DNA of 64,000 bases from Stentor roeselii (lineage: Eukaryota > Ciliophora > Heterotrichea > Heterotrichida > Stentoridae): positions 23,139 to 87,138 of the forward strand of contig RSEH01000209.1 of assembly GCA_006503475.1 (NCBI GenBank). Reading direction: 5' to 3'. The translations under genes were made by a program, and so were the position numbers. Each line of letters starts with the position of its first letter. Positions within the stretch are counted from its first letter, which is position 1. The notes beneath the pieces were generated by a model, which saw only the letters and a program-made list of their open reading frames with translations, had not been told where the DNA came from and did no database searches. Of the stretch, positions 56,601 to 64,000 are shown piece by piece.

Positions 56601-57273
56601 GGAAGCGGAAAGGGTGGCTCTTTGGGTTTGTAAACAACCTTCTTATAGGGAACCTTGGGCTACTTTGTACTCGGAGTATTTGTGTGAAAGTGTTGTTGAT
56701 AATTTGGCTAAACTTGCTTCTACGGCGAAGAATGAATTGGCTGATGAGATGGAAACTGTCAATCCTAGTCAGATCTATTCACCTACTCTGCCTTGGTGCC
56801 CAGTATTCTCAGATAAAGTCCTTGATTTCAAACTTGGCCATCGAGTAATGAACCTAAATCCTTACTTCAATCATTACATTCCTTTCGCAGCTGAAGGGAC
56901 AATCACTGCATTACTAGACTTAATGCATGCAGAGGTGCTTTGGGATGACTACATAATCAAAAACAAGAGAATAGTGGTTCCAACTCAGAACTTATTCAAC
57001 TTAAGTGTCAGTTTTTTGGTGCTTAAAAGAGGAAATATTGAAAAAATGCCTCTTTTTAGGGCAAATAGTTATAACGATTCCAACTTTCGACCTGAAACTT
57101 TCAAAAAAAAGGCTGGAGAAACTCCTGAAGAAATCTTGACTAGAGCCATGAGTGACTTGAAAGTTGGAGAACTTAAATTGAATCCTGATGCGAATGAGTT
57201 TATTCTACCCAGAAGTGAATCGGAAATCGTTCCGCCTTCGGGCTTGGAGTTTCCGATACCATCTTTTAAATAA
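53662..57273 (+). CDS. XRN1 5'-3' exoribonuclease
   Basis: The 1203-residue protein starts M-G-I-P-K-F-Y-R-W-L-S-E-R-Y-P and carries the XRN1/XRN2 catalytic set: Y-L-D-M-N-G-I-I-H (Asp33), a conserved L-S-L-D-G-V-A-P-R-A-K-M-N, G-E-G-E-H-K-I, Y-G-L-D-A-D-L-I and F-V-G-N-D-F-I-P. Its length and long C-terminal extension fit cytoplasmic XRN1 rather than the shorter nuclear XRN2. It degrades decapped mRNA. It is read from one exon, which is long for this genome. Its upstream neighbour is the kinase-RING gene, 64 nt away. Confidence 0.95.
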   Translation: MGIPKFYRWLSERYPLIGQPISNIPEIDNLYLDMNGIIHSSSHSNTLSHLIPHLSSASEIHEMLRKAFAYIEMLFQIVKPKKLFYLSLDGVAPRAKMNNQRERRYKFIHEVQEFIAKERKSGKQVVDDWFDSCNISPGTNFMKDLNHYIVCFIRWKMANDENWKKIKVVFSGSNVPGEGEHKIMTYIRNNRHSPNTRHCIYGLDADLILLALITHEPFTVILREEVQIGSVRSLPPRKNMTDLPKFEVLFVNLLRDYLSLEFQSISGIDLEKLIDDFVVLMLFVGNDFIPRLPTFEINEGAIDKLFQLYKANWAKIGYLSDAGRIIWPALHSFIVEFPKYEAEILSTRIRSTGGRKAETPIVPTSKTLNIKEIIANAKKSEEETKEETNEVHNESAATKSLKETLEVYLKRGMEHLKKFYYSFVLGLDLENSNDRVAQMVFKYMEGLQWVMNYYFKGASDWQWFYPFHYAPMISDFVNFQIPNIQFERREPFMALEQLLGVIPPGSKTLLPKPYALLMEDPELVSFFPEKPGIEYDPMCAKIGWESLKIKVPFVPYEEIMRKTRNFTESFENNAVGGDLLIEYNPREPVLFVASLIPSLFPDFDCRIKEELLTYSQDSSFLPLLIQGTSETLPGFPNLNSVPFIHNLRAVGVNKFQGSSSRESIILEFQRSEMSFKQACDTLYNKTFFFEYPNAEYGLVMGLSTETEVYPKLTAKDLEYYEMTEEQYLQSVRSSLESQLLFAQGIQIKPVLGIVVHYYPLSQIKKTLKGKYTAEWSNSENFSPLELIIHNRLPGHPRDLASPSSIQEEFPLQSRVILLKKEKQGYLGEVAGYAGPNVQIRIIKKPKSIISDIQKLATFHEEKYYSVKEVSQKVHKPIGLVNKVMSSIKIKIKIPGKTKVLEIGLNLKHDRDYVSALRWARWGAYWKTSDDWEYSAQALHILESYIENFPGLWSRLENCWSKNKRNFNVDDLFNYSKPASREAERVALWVCKQPSYREPWATLYSEYLCESVVDNLAKLASTAKNELADEMETVNPSQIYSPTLPWCPVFSDKVLDFKLGHRVMNLNPYFNHYIPFAAEGTITALLDLMHAEVLWDDYIIKNKRIVVPTQNLFNLSVSFLVLKRGNIEKMPLFRANSYNDSNFRPETFKKKAGETPEEILTRAMSDLKVGELKLNPDANEFILPRSESEIVPPSGLEFPIPSFK

Positions 57274-57330
57274 GGATAAAGTTTGCATGCGGAATTAATG
57301 TTTTAGTTGGTTTATGTGAATAGAGAACAA

Positions 57331-57485
57331 TAAAACCATAAATTCTGGTAAATATCACAATAAAAAATACTCAAACTCCCAAATTCTCCAAAAACTTCAA
57401 GAGAACTATAAACCATAAATTCTAGTAAATATCACAATAAAAAATTCTCAAACTCCCAAATTCTCCAAAAACCTTCAAACTTTAA
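57331..57485. repeat. Two-copy 77-bp tandem repeat
   Basis: Two copies of a 77-bp A/C-rich unit (starting near 57336 and 57413) lie between the convergent 3' ends of XRN1 and the FOP-like gene. They differ at a few positions. No coding or structural role is seen. Confidence 0.85.
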
Positions 57486-57506
57486 ATCCACAATATTCTA
57501 ATTATT

Positions 57507-59051
57507 TTAGCTATTAGAAGATCCTTCCTCCTCCTCATCAGTTTCAACATACTCAGCATCTTGAACAATATCATAATCATCAAGAAATTCACTATGCATG
57601 CTAGGATCATCAGAAAGATCCTGATAATAATCTTCTGAATTTTCTTCATACGACCCGCTCTGTTCATAGTTATCAAACTCAAACTTTTTAGAAGACACGT
57701 CTTCTCCAAGTTCATCCATATAATTTCCATAGTTCTGAAGCCTTTTCTTCACATCAGCGATTGCTTCTTTATCATTCGAGTCTTCAAACCTTTCACTGGA
57801 CTCAGGAGAGTCGATGTCAGGAAGTAAAATATTTGGAACTTTTCCTTTGTTTTCTTCAACTTTTTTGCCTTTTGGGTCAATTTGACGTTTAGGGTCTTCT
57901 GATTGTTTTCCTTTAAAGTCTGGAATTTGGGCTAAAGGCTTTTTTTCTTCTGTTACTTTTCCTTTGAACTCAGGGATATTGGATGGAGCTTTTTTTTCTT
58001 CTGGCTTGCCTTTGAAATCAGGGATTTGAGCTAATGGCTTCTTTTCTTGGGGCTTTTCTGAAGGCTTTTCTTGAGGCTTTCCTTTGAAATCTGGAATTTG
58101 GGCTAAGGGCTTTTTTTCTAATGGCTTTTCTTCGGGTTTTCCTTTGAAGTCGGGGATTTGGGCTAAGGGTTTCTTTTCTAATGACTTTTCTTCGGGTTTT
58201 CCTTTGAAGTCGGGGATTTGGGATAAGGGTTTCTTTTCTGCAGGTTTTTCCTCAGCCTTTCCTTTAAAATCAGGAATCTGCGCTAAAGGTTTCTTCTCAA
58301 CAGGTTTATCCTCCACAGGTTTAGCCTTAACATCCACAACAGGTGCTGAATTTTTTTTTTCCTCCAAAACTTTCCCCTTAAAATCCGGAATCTGTGCTAA
58401 AGGTTTCTTTTCTTCAACACTTTTCCCTTTAAACTCAGGAATTTGCGCCAAATTCTTTTTTTCAGGAGGTTTCTCTTCCACAGGTTTCGCTTTAAACTCC
58501 GGAATTTGCGCCAAAGTTTTTTTTTCAGGCGGTTTTTCTTCCACAGGTTTTGCTTTAAACTCCGGAATTTGAGCCAAAGGTTTCTTTTCCGGAATTTTAC
58601 TTTCATTTTTTCCTTTAATATCAGGAAGGTTTCCAAGTAACTTAGGTTCTTTAACCTCTTCTTTTTTCTTGAAATCATTAGAACCTTCCCCATCCTTCAT
58701 CAAAAACTTGAGGATGTAAGCAAGAAAAGGTTCTCCAGGTTCCGGCGTGAATTTTAATTCTTTAGTCAAAAAAGCCCGGACATCTTGAGTTTGGGACAAG
58801 TGAAACTCAGGGACAAGTACGTTGAGAGAGTATTTCATTTTGTAGCACTCCAGGAAATCTCTTAATAACTCGACCGCTAAAAGGCCTTCTGGACTTTGCG
58901 CCATTTTGACCGGCTTCGAGTTTTCATTCTGCATCTTGCCTTCGTCGTTTTGAACTGCTTTAAAGACTTGTAGTCTTAACTGAGCTCTGATTTTATCCAA
59001 TACTCCTTGGGCGTCCAGGGTTTGAATGATTAGTTCTTTTAAATCTTCCAT
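57507..59051 (-). CDS. FOP/CEP43-like centriolar protein with IPDFK repeats
   Basis: The 514-residue protein begins M-E-D-L-K-E-L-I-I-Q-T-L-D, followed by a V-L-D-K-I-R-A-Q-L-R segment and a LisH-like region, matching the N-terminal TOF/LisH domain of FGFR1OP (FOP), a basal-body and centriolar-satellite protein. The middle has about eleven copies of a Q-I-P-D/E-F-K-G-K motif plus one degenerate copy, spaced about 18-22 residues; this appears to expand a single K-I-P-R-Y-K-G-type motif in animal FOP. The last 120 residues are acidic. A basal-body role is inferred from family. Confidence 0.8.
   Translation of the reverse strand: MEDLKELIIQTLDAQGVLDKIRAQLRLQVFKAVQNDEGKMQNENSKPVKMAQSPEGLLAVELLRDFLECYKMKYSLNVLVPEFHLSQTQDVRAFLTKELKFTPEPGEPFLAYILKFLMKDGEGSNDFKKKEEVKEPKLLGNLPDIKGKNESKIPEKKPLAQIPEFKAKPVEEKPPEKKTLAQIPEFKAKPVEEKPPEKKNLAQIPEFKGKSVEEKKPLAQIPDFKGKVLEEKKNSAPVVDVKAKPVEDKPVEKKPLAQIPDFKGKAEEKPAEKKPLSQIPDFKGKPEEKSLEKKPLAQIPDFKGKPEEKPLEKKPLAQIPDFKGKPQEKPSEKPQEKKPLAQIPDFKGKPEEKKAPSNIPEFKGKVTEEKKPLAQIPDFKGKQSEDPKRQIDPKGKKVEENKGKVPNILLPDIDSPESSERFEDSNDKEAIADVKKRLQNYGNYMDELGEDVSSKKFEFDNYEQSGSYEENSEDYYQDLSDDPSMHSEFLDDYDIVQDAEYVETDEEEEGSSNS
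57898..58590 (-). repeat. Protein-coding tandem repeat, IPDFK units
   Basis: About eleven diverged units of roughly 55-66 bp encode the Q-I-P-D/E-F-K-G-K repeats of the FOP-like protein. They also leave long false open frames on the opposite strand. Confidence 0.85.
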
Positions 59052-59077
59052 ATTTATGAGCGAATTCTAAGAAATTA

Positions 59078-59863
59078 TCATTTTTTGTTACGAAGACGGT
59101 TTAATAGGTTCCAGTTTTCTTTCTCGAGTTTTTCTATTTGAAGAGATTTTAAAGAGTTTTCTTTTTTTTCGTGTTCTAGACTTGCCTTTAGACGCTGGTT
59201 TTCAACTTGGCCCCAACTTGTCACTTTTGAATCTAATGGCTCGAAGATTTTAGATGGGGCTGGAAAATTGCTGGGGCAGGGGTTAGGAACATTAAGACTT
59301 TGAGAGTCGCTTTTTCTAACAACTCGATCTTTTTCTTTGACAAGAATCGCAATATGGCGGTCACTATGTTCTTTCGACTTGGTCAGAACTTCAATTTCAT
59401 GTATTTTTGAATTAAGTTCCTCAGAAAGGCGTTGGTTTTCTTGTTCAAGTACCGCGCGAATGGTTTCTCCTTGTTTAATTTCTTCTCGTAAGGCTTTTTC
59501 CAAGTTAAAACTGATTTCTAAAGAGTTCTGACTCTCTTGCAGTTTGTTTTGCAGATCAAATAAGTTATTCTTTAGTTGAGATAATTCAAGTTCAAGAGAT
59601 GATTTTATTTCTGCAAGGTCTGAAATGATTTGCTCTTGAATTGTTGAAGTTTCAAGAAGTTTAGAGTATTCAGAAGACACTGTTGATATTTGGCTCATTG
59701 CTTTGTTTTTACTTGCTGTGTTTTGCTTCATTTCAAGCTCGAGAGCGGAAAGGGCTGCTTGGGTTTTGGAGAGTTCTTCACGAAGTTCTTCTTTTTCTGC
59801 TTTGAGGTTGGCGATTTCTTCGACTTTATTACCCCAGAGCTTTCCCATAGTGATTGAGACCAT
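59078..59863 (-). CDS. Coiled-coil protein of unknown function
   Basis: The 261-residue protein is coiled coil for most of its length, with a Pro-rich gap near residues 190-215. The ATG at 59863 gives the longest product; an ATG five codons later is possible. No family is recognised. It ends in TGA 26 nt before the FOP-like start on the same strand, so the two may be co-expressed, and a basal-body role is possible by association only. Confidence 0.68.
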   Translation of the reverse strand: MVSITMGKLWGNKVEEIANLKAEKEELREELSKTQAALSALELEMKQNTASKNKAMSQISTVSSEYSKLLETSTIQEQIISDLAEIKSSLELELSQLKNNLFDLQNKLQESQNSLEISFNLEKALREEIKQGETIRAVLEQENQRLSEELNSKIHEIEVLTKSKEHSDRHIAILVKEKDRVVRKSDSQSLNVPNPCPSNFPAPSKIFEPLDSKVTSWGQVENQRLKASLEHEKKENSLKSLQIEKLEKENWNLLNRLRNKK

Positions 59864-60303
59864 GCGGATTAAATAATATTCTTACTTAAATGCTACTTTT
59901 CGTGGTCTTGATGACCGCCTTGTCTTCAAATCGAATTTGTGCGGATACGAGTTTCTTATTATGATGTGATAATTAGATAAAATCTTGGAAACTTGATTTG
60001 CTTCCAGACGTTTTTTTCTCGTTTTGCCTTTTCTATTAACTTTTTTACTGCCTTTTTCTTAAAGATTCTAAAAACAGTTGGATAAAGTTCATCAGTATCA
60101 AAAATTTCGAAAAAATCAGTATTTCTTTGAAATCGCTGGTTAAAAAAGTGTTAAATTTAATGAGTTTACTTTTTTCTCTGAGAAAAGACTTGATTTTTTC
60201 ATTGATGTATTTACTGATTTAAAAGTGTTGAATGGTTTCGAAAACCTTTTCACCTTTATTCAATTGAATCCACATATTTCTCAACACAAACTTGCGATGC
60301 TTC
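59864..60303. other. Spacer with protein-like fragments on the minus strand
   Basis: On the minus strand three short pieces look protein-like in three different frames: one starting M-K-K-S-S-L-F-S near 60215, one of about 55 codons (60160-59985) containing F-F-E-I-F-D-T-D-E-L-Y-P, and a basic one ending near 59887 (T-R-R-S-S-R-P-R-K). No 15-nt intron joins them. This could be a small broken gene; I do not call it. Confidence 0.35.
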
Positions 60304-60537
60304 ATGATAAAGCTTGATTCTAGTCTGGACATGCTTGACTCGTGGGCTGCTGAAAATTCCCACATGTTTGAAGAATTTATTTCTTTTGAAGTTACTTTTT
60401 TTCAGGTTCTTAGAAAGTGTCTGAAGATGCTTGTTCAGGTGGACTTGGATTACTTGAAGAAAGAATCGGGGAAAGTTTTGAGTCTAGGGTTGTGTTCATA
60501 TACTGAATTGGAAAAGCCAGCTGGATATTTAAAGTAA
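60304..60537 (+). CDS. Small open frame, possible gene
   Basis: From the first real ATG at 60304 the frame gives 77 residues and ends in TAA. The product is helical and mildly amphipathic with no recognised motif. Composition is protein-like, but there is no start motif of the usual kind and no neighbour support, so this is a weak call. Confidence 0.3.
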   Translation: MIKLDSSLDMLDSWAAENSHMFEEFISFEVTFFQVLRKCLKMLVQVDLDYLKKESGKVLSLGLCSYTELEKPAGYLK

Positions 60538-60826
60538 GGAAATTTTGAATAAATCTATTTTTAATTTGAAGATTACCTGCAGTTGTTGAAATATAACTGT
60601 CAGTAGTTTTATTGCTTTTGGTGATTTAAAAGAAAATAATAATTTTTCGAATATTCAATAGAGATTTCTTATTATTTATCAACAAAAATTCTAAATTCAT
60701 TTAAAAAGACCTGCATATTTCTACCCTAAATCCCAGATAGAGTTCTAACTAAATGAAAACCAACTAAATACTTCTTAAACCATAATAACCCTATAAAATG
60801 AATTAAATATGCTTAAAAGGTGGTCT
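60538..60826. other. Spacer downstream of the Ca2+-ATPase gene
   Basis: AT-rich sequence with no open frame, repeat or RNA-like structure evident. Confidence 0.5.
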
Positions 60827-63800
60827 TTACGTAGTCTTCTTGTCCAAAGTAGTTAATGAGCTTTCCTTTAAATTAAAGCAAGCAAAAATGCTTGTCGGAA
60901 CAAGTCTGAAAACAATTCTGAAGAAAATTCCTCCAACTCCTACAGCCACAGCAAAAAGATGCTGATAAAGACTCAAGGGAGTTGTCTGGAAGATAATTCC
61001 TCCATACTGGACAATACCGATTTGAATAACAACAGTGGTGACAACGATTAAGATGAACATCCTGTTATTGAAGAGGCCAGAGAATACATTCAATTCACTA
61101 GACTTCAACTTTCTGCAGTTAATTTCATTGAAAACTTGCATCATGACGAATACCTGGAAAAATAAGGTATATTCAAAGCATTTGCCATATGAAGAAATAG
61201 CATCATCATGTAAAGCGACAATATCTTTGCCTTGGGCGGGTTCAACGACTTTTCCTCTTTCATGAGGGCATTCCAGGTAAATAGTGGAAAAGATTCCGTG
61301 CTTGAAATGACTCATTCCGTATAAAATAAAGAATAACCAGGTGATTTGGTAAATGCTTTGACCAGTGATCGTCTTGATCATGTCAACAGTAAACAGAGAG
61401 TCATCGTGCTTCACTGGAGGTCTATCCAACAAGGTGTTGTTTGGAGGCTCAGTGGTGAGGGCAAGAGCGGCGAAGGTGTCCATGATGAGGTTAACCCAAA
61501 GCATCTGAATTGGGGTAATCGGTGAGTCTCCACCAACAACAGATCCAACAAAGCACATTGTTAAAGCCACGAAGTTGACAGTGAGTTGGAACTGAATGAA
61601 TTTCCTGATGCAGTCATAAATATTTCTTCCCCAAATAACAGCCACTACAATCGAGGCGAAGTTGTCATCAAGCAAAATAATATCAGAAGCCTCCTGAGCA
61701 ATTTGAGTACCTGCGATGTGCTTCGAAAATCCGACGTCGGACTTCTTCAAGGCTGGGGCGTCGTTGCTACTGTCACCTATCACAGACACTACTTCGTTCA
61801 ATTGTTGCAGTCCAGTCACGAGAATCAGCTTGTCCTGAGGCGAAGACCTGGAAAGCACTCTGAGTGACTTAACGATGTTCTGGAATACGTTCAAATTATG
61901 CACAACCTTATCCTTGGATCCTGGCTTACGGACCAACTCTTCACCGACTTGGGTTCTGAACTCTTGTCCAGTCATCACAATATTGTCTCCTTTTTCATAT
62001 TTGTAGTTACGTGGAAGGATTCCACATTGTCTTGCAATTGTAACTGCGGTTTCTTCGCTGTCTCCTGTCACCATCCTCACAGTGATTCCAGCTTTTTGGC
62101 ATATGGTAACTGCTTCTGGGATGGAGGATCTGAGTGGGTCTGGAATACCGACAATTCCTAAAAGAATCATTTTGCTGTCAAGTTTTTCAAAGTTGATTGA
62201 CCCGTAGTCATCAAGGAACTGTTGCCAGTCTCCATTTTTTACGATCTTATAAGCAAGTCCAAGAGTTCTGTAAGATTGTTGTTCGTATTTCATGATAATT
62301 TTTTCATTAATTTCTTTTTTTTCATTATCTTCAAGCACGTGAGTGTGTCCATGTAAGTTGATATGCTTGTGACACATGTTAACAATCACTTCAGAAGCTC
62401 CTTTCGTGAAGACATAGACTTTATCTCCTTCGGTGACAACAGTTGTCATTCTCTTGATCTGTGAGTTGAAAGGGATCTGAAGGTTGATCTTGTTTTGATG
62501 TCTGACTTTTTCATAGTCATATCCCCAAGTCTTTCCTAATTTCAACAAAGCGATTTCAGTCCTACTGCCTGATAAGACTTCTTCACCAGCAATGATTTTA
62601 TAGCTGGCGTTAGTATTATGACAGAAGTGAAGTCCAAGGTATTCAAGAACTTCAGGGCAGATCATAAACTTGTCAAGATTCTCCAAAAGTCCATCAGGCT
62701 TTCCAATGCAAATGGACTTCACAGTCATTGCGTTGTTAGTCAAAGTTCCAGTCTTATCCGAGCAGATGTTTGTGACTTGTCCCATAGTTTCAGAGGCTTT
62801 TAAATTTTTGACGAGGTTATTTTGTTTCTTCATCCGGTTGACTGAGAAGGCAAGACTGAGAGTCACAGCAAGAGGAAGACCTTCAGGAACAGCGACGACG
62901 ACGATGGTGACAGCGATGATGAAAGGATGAAGAAAAGCGGTGAAGGTGTTTTCGAACTGAAAGCCTTCTTCACTTCTACTGACAGCTAAGAGCTTCTGCA
63001 CGAGACAGACGATGAAAGTGAGAAAAGCGACAGTAAGTCCGATTTTTCCAATGAATTCAGCGATATCGTTCAACTTCTGTTGAAGAGGAGTGTCAGTTTC
63101 TTCGACATACATGATACTTTCCAAGTTCTGTCCCAAGTAGGTTCTAGTTCCCACAGTTAAAATAACAGCTCTGGCAGTTCCATTAACGATATGAGAGCCT
63201 GAAAGCAAAAAAGGACTTTCATGAGCGTCTTTTTTCTGCTGGTCCGGTTCTCCAGTGACAGTGCTTTCATCGACTGACAAGTTCATTGACCAAAGGACCA
63301 AAGCGTCGACAGGCATCACGTCTCCAATGTTGATTTTCGCGATGTCTCCCACAACAAGATCAAAGACAGAGATGGTCTGTTCTTTCGAGTCACGATAGAC
63401 GGTGATGTTCCTTTCTTGCGATTCTTCACTCAACTTGCGGAACTGCAACTCTTTGGAGTAGTTGTTGATTGAAGTGACGAGGACAACAATCAAGATTGCC
63501 ATGAAAATTCCGAGTCCTTCGACGTATTTAGGCTCTCCAGTCTTAATAGTTTGGTAAATTCCGATGATTTCAGAGATAAAAGACGCGACTAACAAAATTA
63601 TCAAGGTCAGATCTCCGAAGCATTCCGAGAAAAACTCGAAAAAAGTCGTCGCTTTTTTGACCATTGGCTCATTTTTGCCGAACTGAGTGTGACGGAGACT
63701 GATGGAAGAGGCTGCGATACCTTCTTTTTCGTCGGTTTTTAAGATTCTTAGAAGGCCTACGGCTCCGCCATATTTTTCCTCTACGATTTTGTTGCTCTCT

Positions 63801-63916
63801 TTGTCTCGGATCCTGTATATATCGAATAATTTCCTATGTTTCGCTTACGTCAAGTCATCTGCTGAAACATTAAAGTTTGCTGTCCCTTTTGACAGCGGTT
63901 CATTTGCACCAGACAT
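60827..63916 (-). CDS. Plasma-membrane-type Ca2+-ATPase (P2B ATPase)
   Basis: Exons 63916-63849 and 63833-60827 join across a 15-nt intron to give 1024 residues. Motifs include the actuator T-G-E-P, the phosphorylation site C-S-D-K-T-G-T-L-T, and ten predicted spans ending I-F-A-C-F. The E-P/transmembrane segments and length fit PMCA, which pumps Ca2+ out of the cytosol or into alveolar sacs. The hinge motif reads G-D-S-S-N-D instead of the usual G-D-G-x-N-D. The C-terminus is short, so there is little room for a calmodulin-binding autoinhibitory tail. The start context is CATAAATG. Confidence 0.92.
63834..63848 (-). other. 15-nt intron in the Ca2+-ATPase gene
   Basis: On the minus strand it reads GTAAGCGAAACATAG. 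Retention gives an immediate in-frame TAA; removal joins the first 22 codons to the body of the pump. Confidence 0.9.
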
Positions 63917-64000
63917 TTATGGACTTATTTTTTTGAATTTTTACCTGGACTTCGAATATGGCCTGATTTGGGTCAAGGACTTTTATGGGTTTTGATGGGA
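63917..64000 (-). other. Upstream edge of the Ca2+-ATPase gene, possible end of another gene
   Basis: On the minus strand one frame is open through this edge and into the Ca2+-ATPase first exon, ending at a TGA. Its product (for example V-L-D-P-N-Q-A-I-F-E-V-Q-V) is protein-like and could be the last residues of a gene that begins outside the window and overlaps the pump's start. Too short to confirm. Confidence 0.25.

Noticed and set aside
58084-58572. Plus-strand open frame of 162 codons opposite the FOP repeats
   Set aside because: It is the antisense shadow of the IPDFK repeats and has the same period.
717-63916. Blepharisma-type code with UGA as Trp
   Set aside because: About six genes end cleanly in TGA with a neighbour or another stop just beyond, and the long open frames use TGG for Trp.
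1-64000. CRISPR arrays, insertion sequences and bacterial-type operons with ribosome binding sites
   Set aside because: No direct-repeat array with spacers, no transposase gene with terminal repeats and no ribosome binding sites were seen; the genes are eukaryotic with introns.

Overview
The window looks like macronuclear DNA of a heterotrich ciliate, most likely a Stentor-type species. Genes are AT-rich and tightly packed, with gaps often below 50 nt. Eight introns can be recognised and each is exactly 15 nt with GT...AG ends. TAA, TAG and TGA all end genes (TGA ends about six), while Trp is TGG inside the long open frames, so the standard code is in use. Very short introns plus the standard code fit Stentor and argue against Blepharisma (UGA = Trp) and Condylostoma (all stops reassigned). 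The species assignment is an inference.

Layout: 1-716 is an AT-rich spacer with a casein-kinase-1-like relic. 717-12833 holds a DHHC palmitoyltransferase, a MUL1-like RING ligase, a 2119-residue surface protein, a membrane-anchored 2-oxoacid-dehydrogenase-type acyltransferase, a PROPPIN and a golgin. 12914-17967 holds two tandem secreted patatins, a pepsin-type protease and a RING/B-box/LRR protein. 18206-24058 holds a TauE/SafE transporter, a GOST-like seven-TM protein, phosphatidylserine synthase and two small cytoskeletal-looking proteins. 24059-28498 is a gene-poor AT-rich island with a decayed WD-repeat gene. 28499-36176 holds ARL8, a PH-domain kinase, two CaaX-ended coiled-coil proteins around a 39-nt minisatellite, a divergent histone H2A, a possible structured RNA, and a compact minus-strand run ending in CHMP5/VPS60. 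36177-37984 is another spacer with a decayed gene.

37985-42858 holds a DUF3050 protein, a DOT1-like methyltransferase, a coiled-coil protein 2 nt behind it, and a BFR1-like protein. 43055-50904 holds UTP20 and an RCC1-repeat coiled-coil protein. 50999-53597 holds a triplicated start region, a low-complexity protein and a kinase fused to a Cys-rich RING/IBR-like tail. 53662-63916 holds XRN1, the centriolar protein FOP (with an expanded IPDFK repeat), a coiled-coil protein and a plasma-membrane-type Ca2+-ATPase.

Themes: membrane traffic and lipid biology recur (palmitoylation, PI3P effector, golgin, ARL8, CHMP5, phosphatidylserine synthase, patatins, CaaX proteins), with housekeeping RNA biology (UTP20, XRN1, BFR1-like) and basal-body biology (FOP). 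The most unusual features are a TATAAATG-type element directly on start codons, same-strand genes that overlap or nearly touch, stop-bearing gene relics in the spacers, and several odd fusions or variants. All functions are read from sequence alone; no searches were run.
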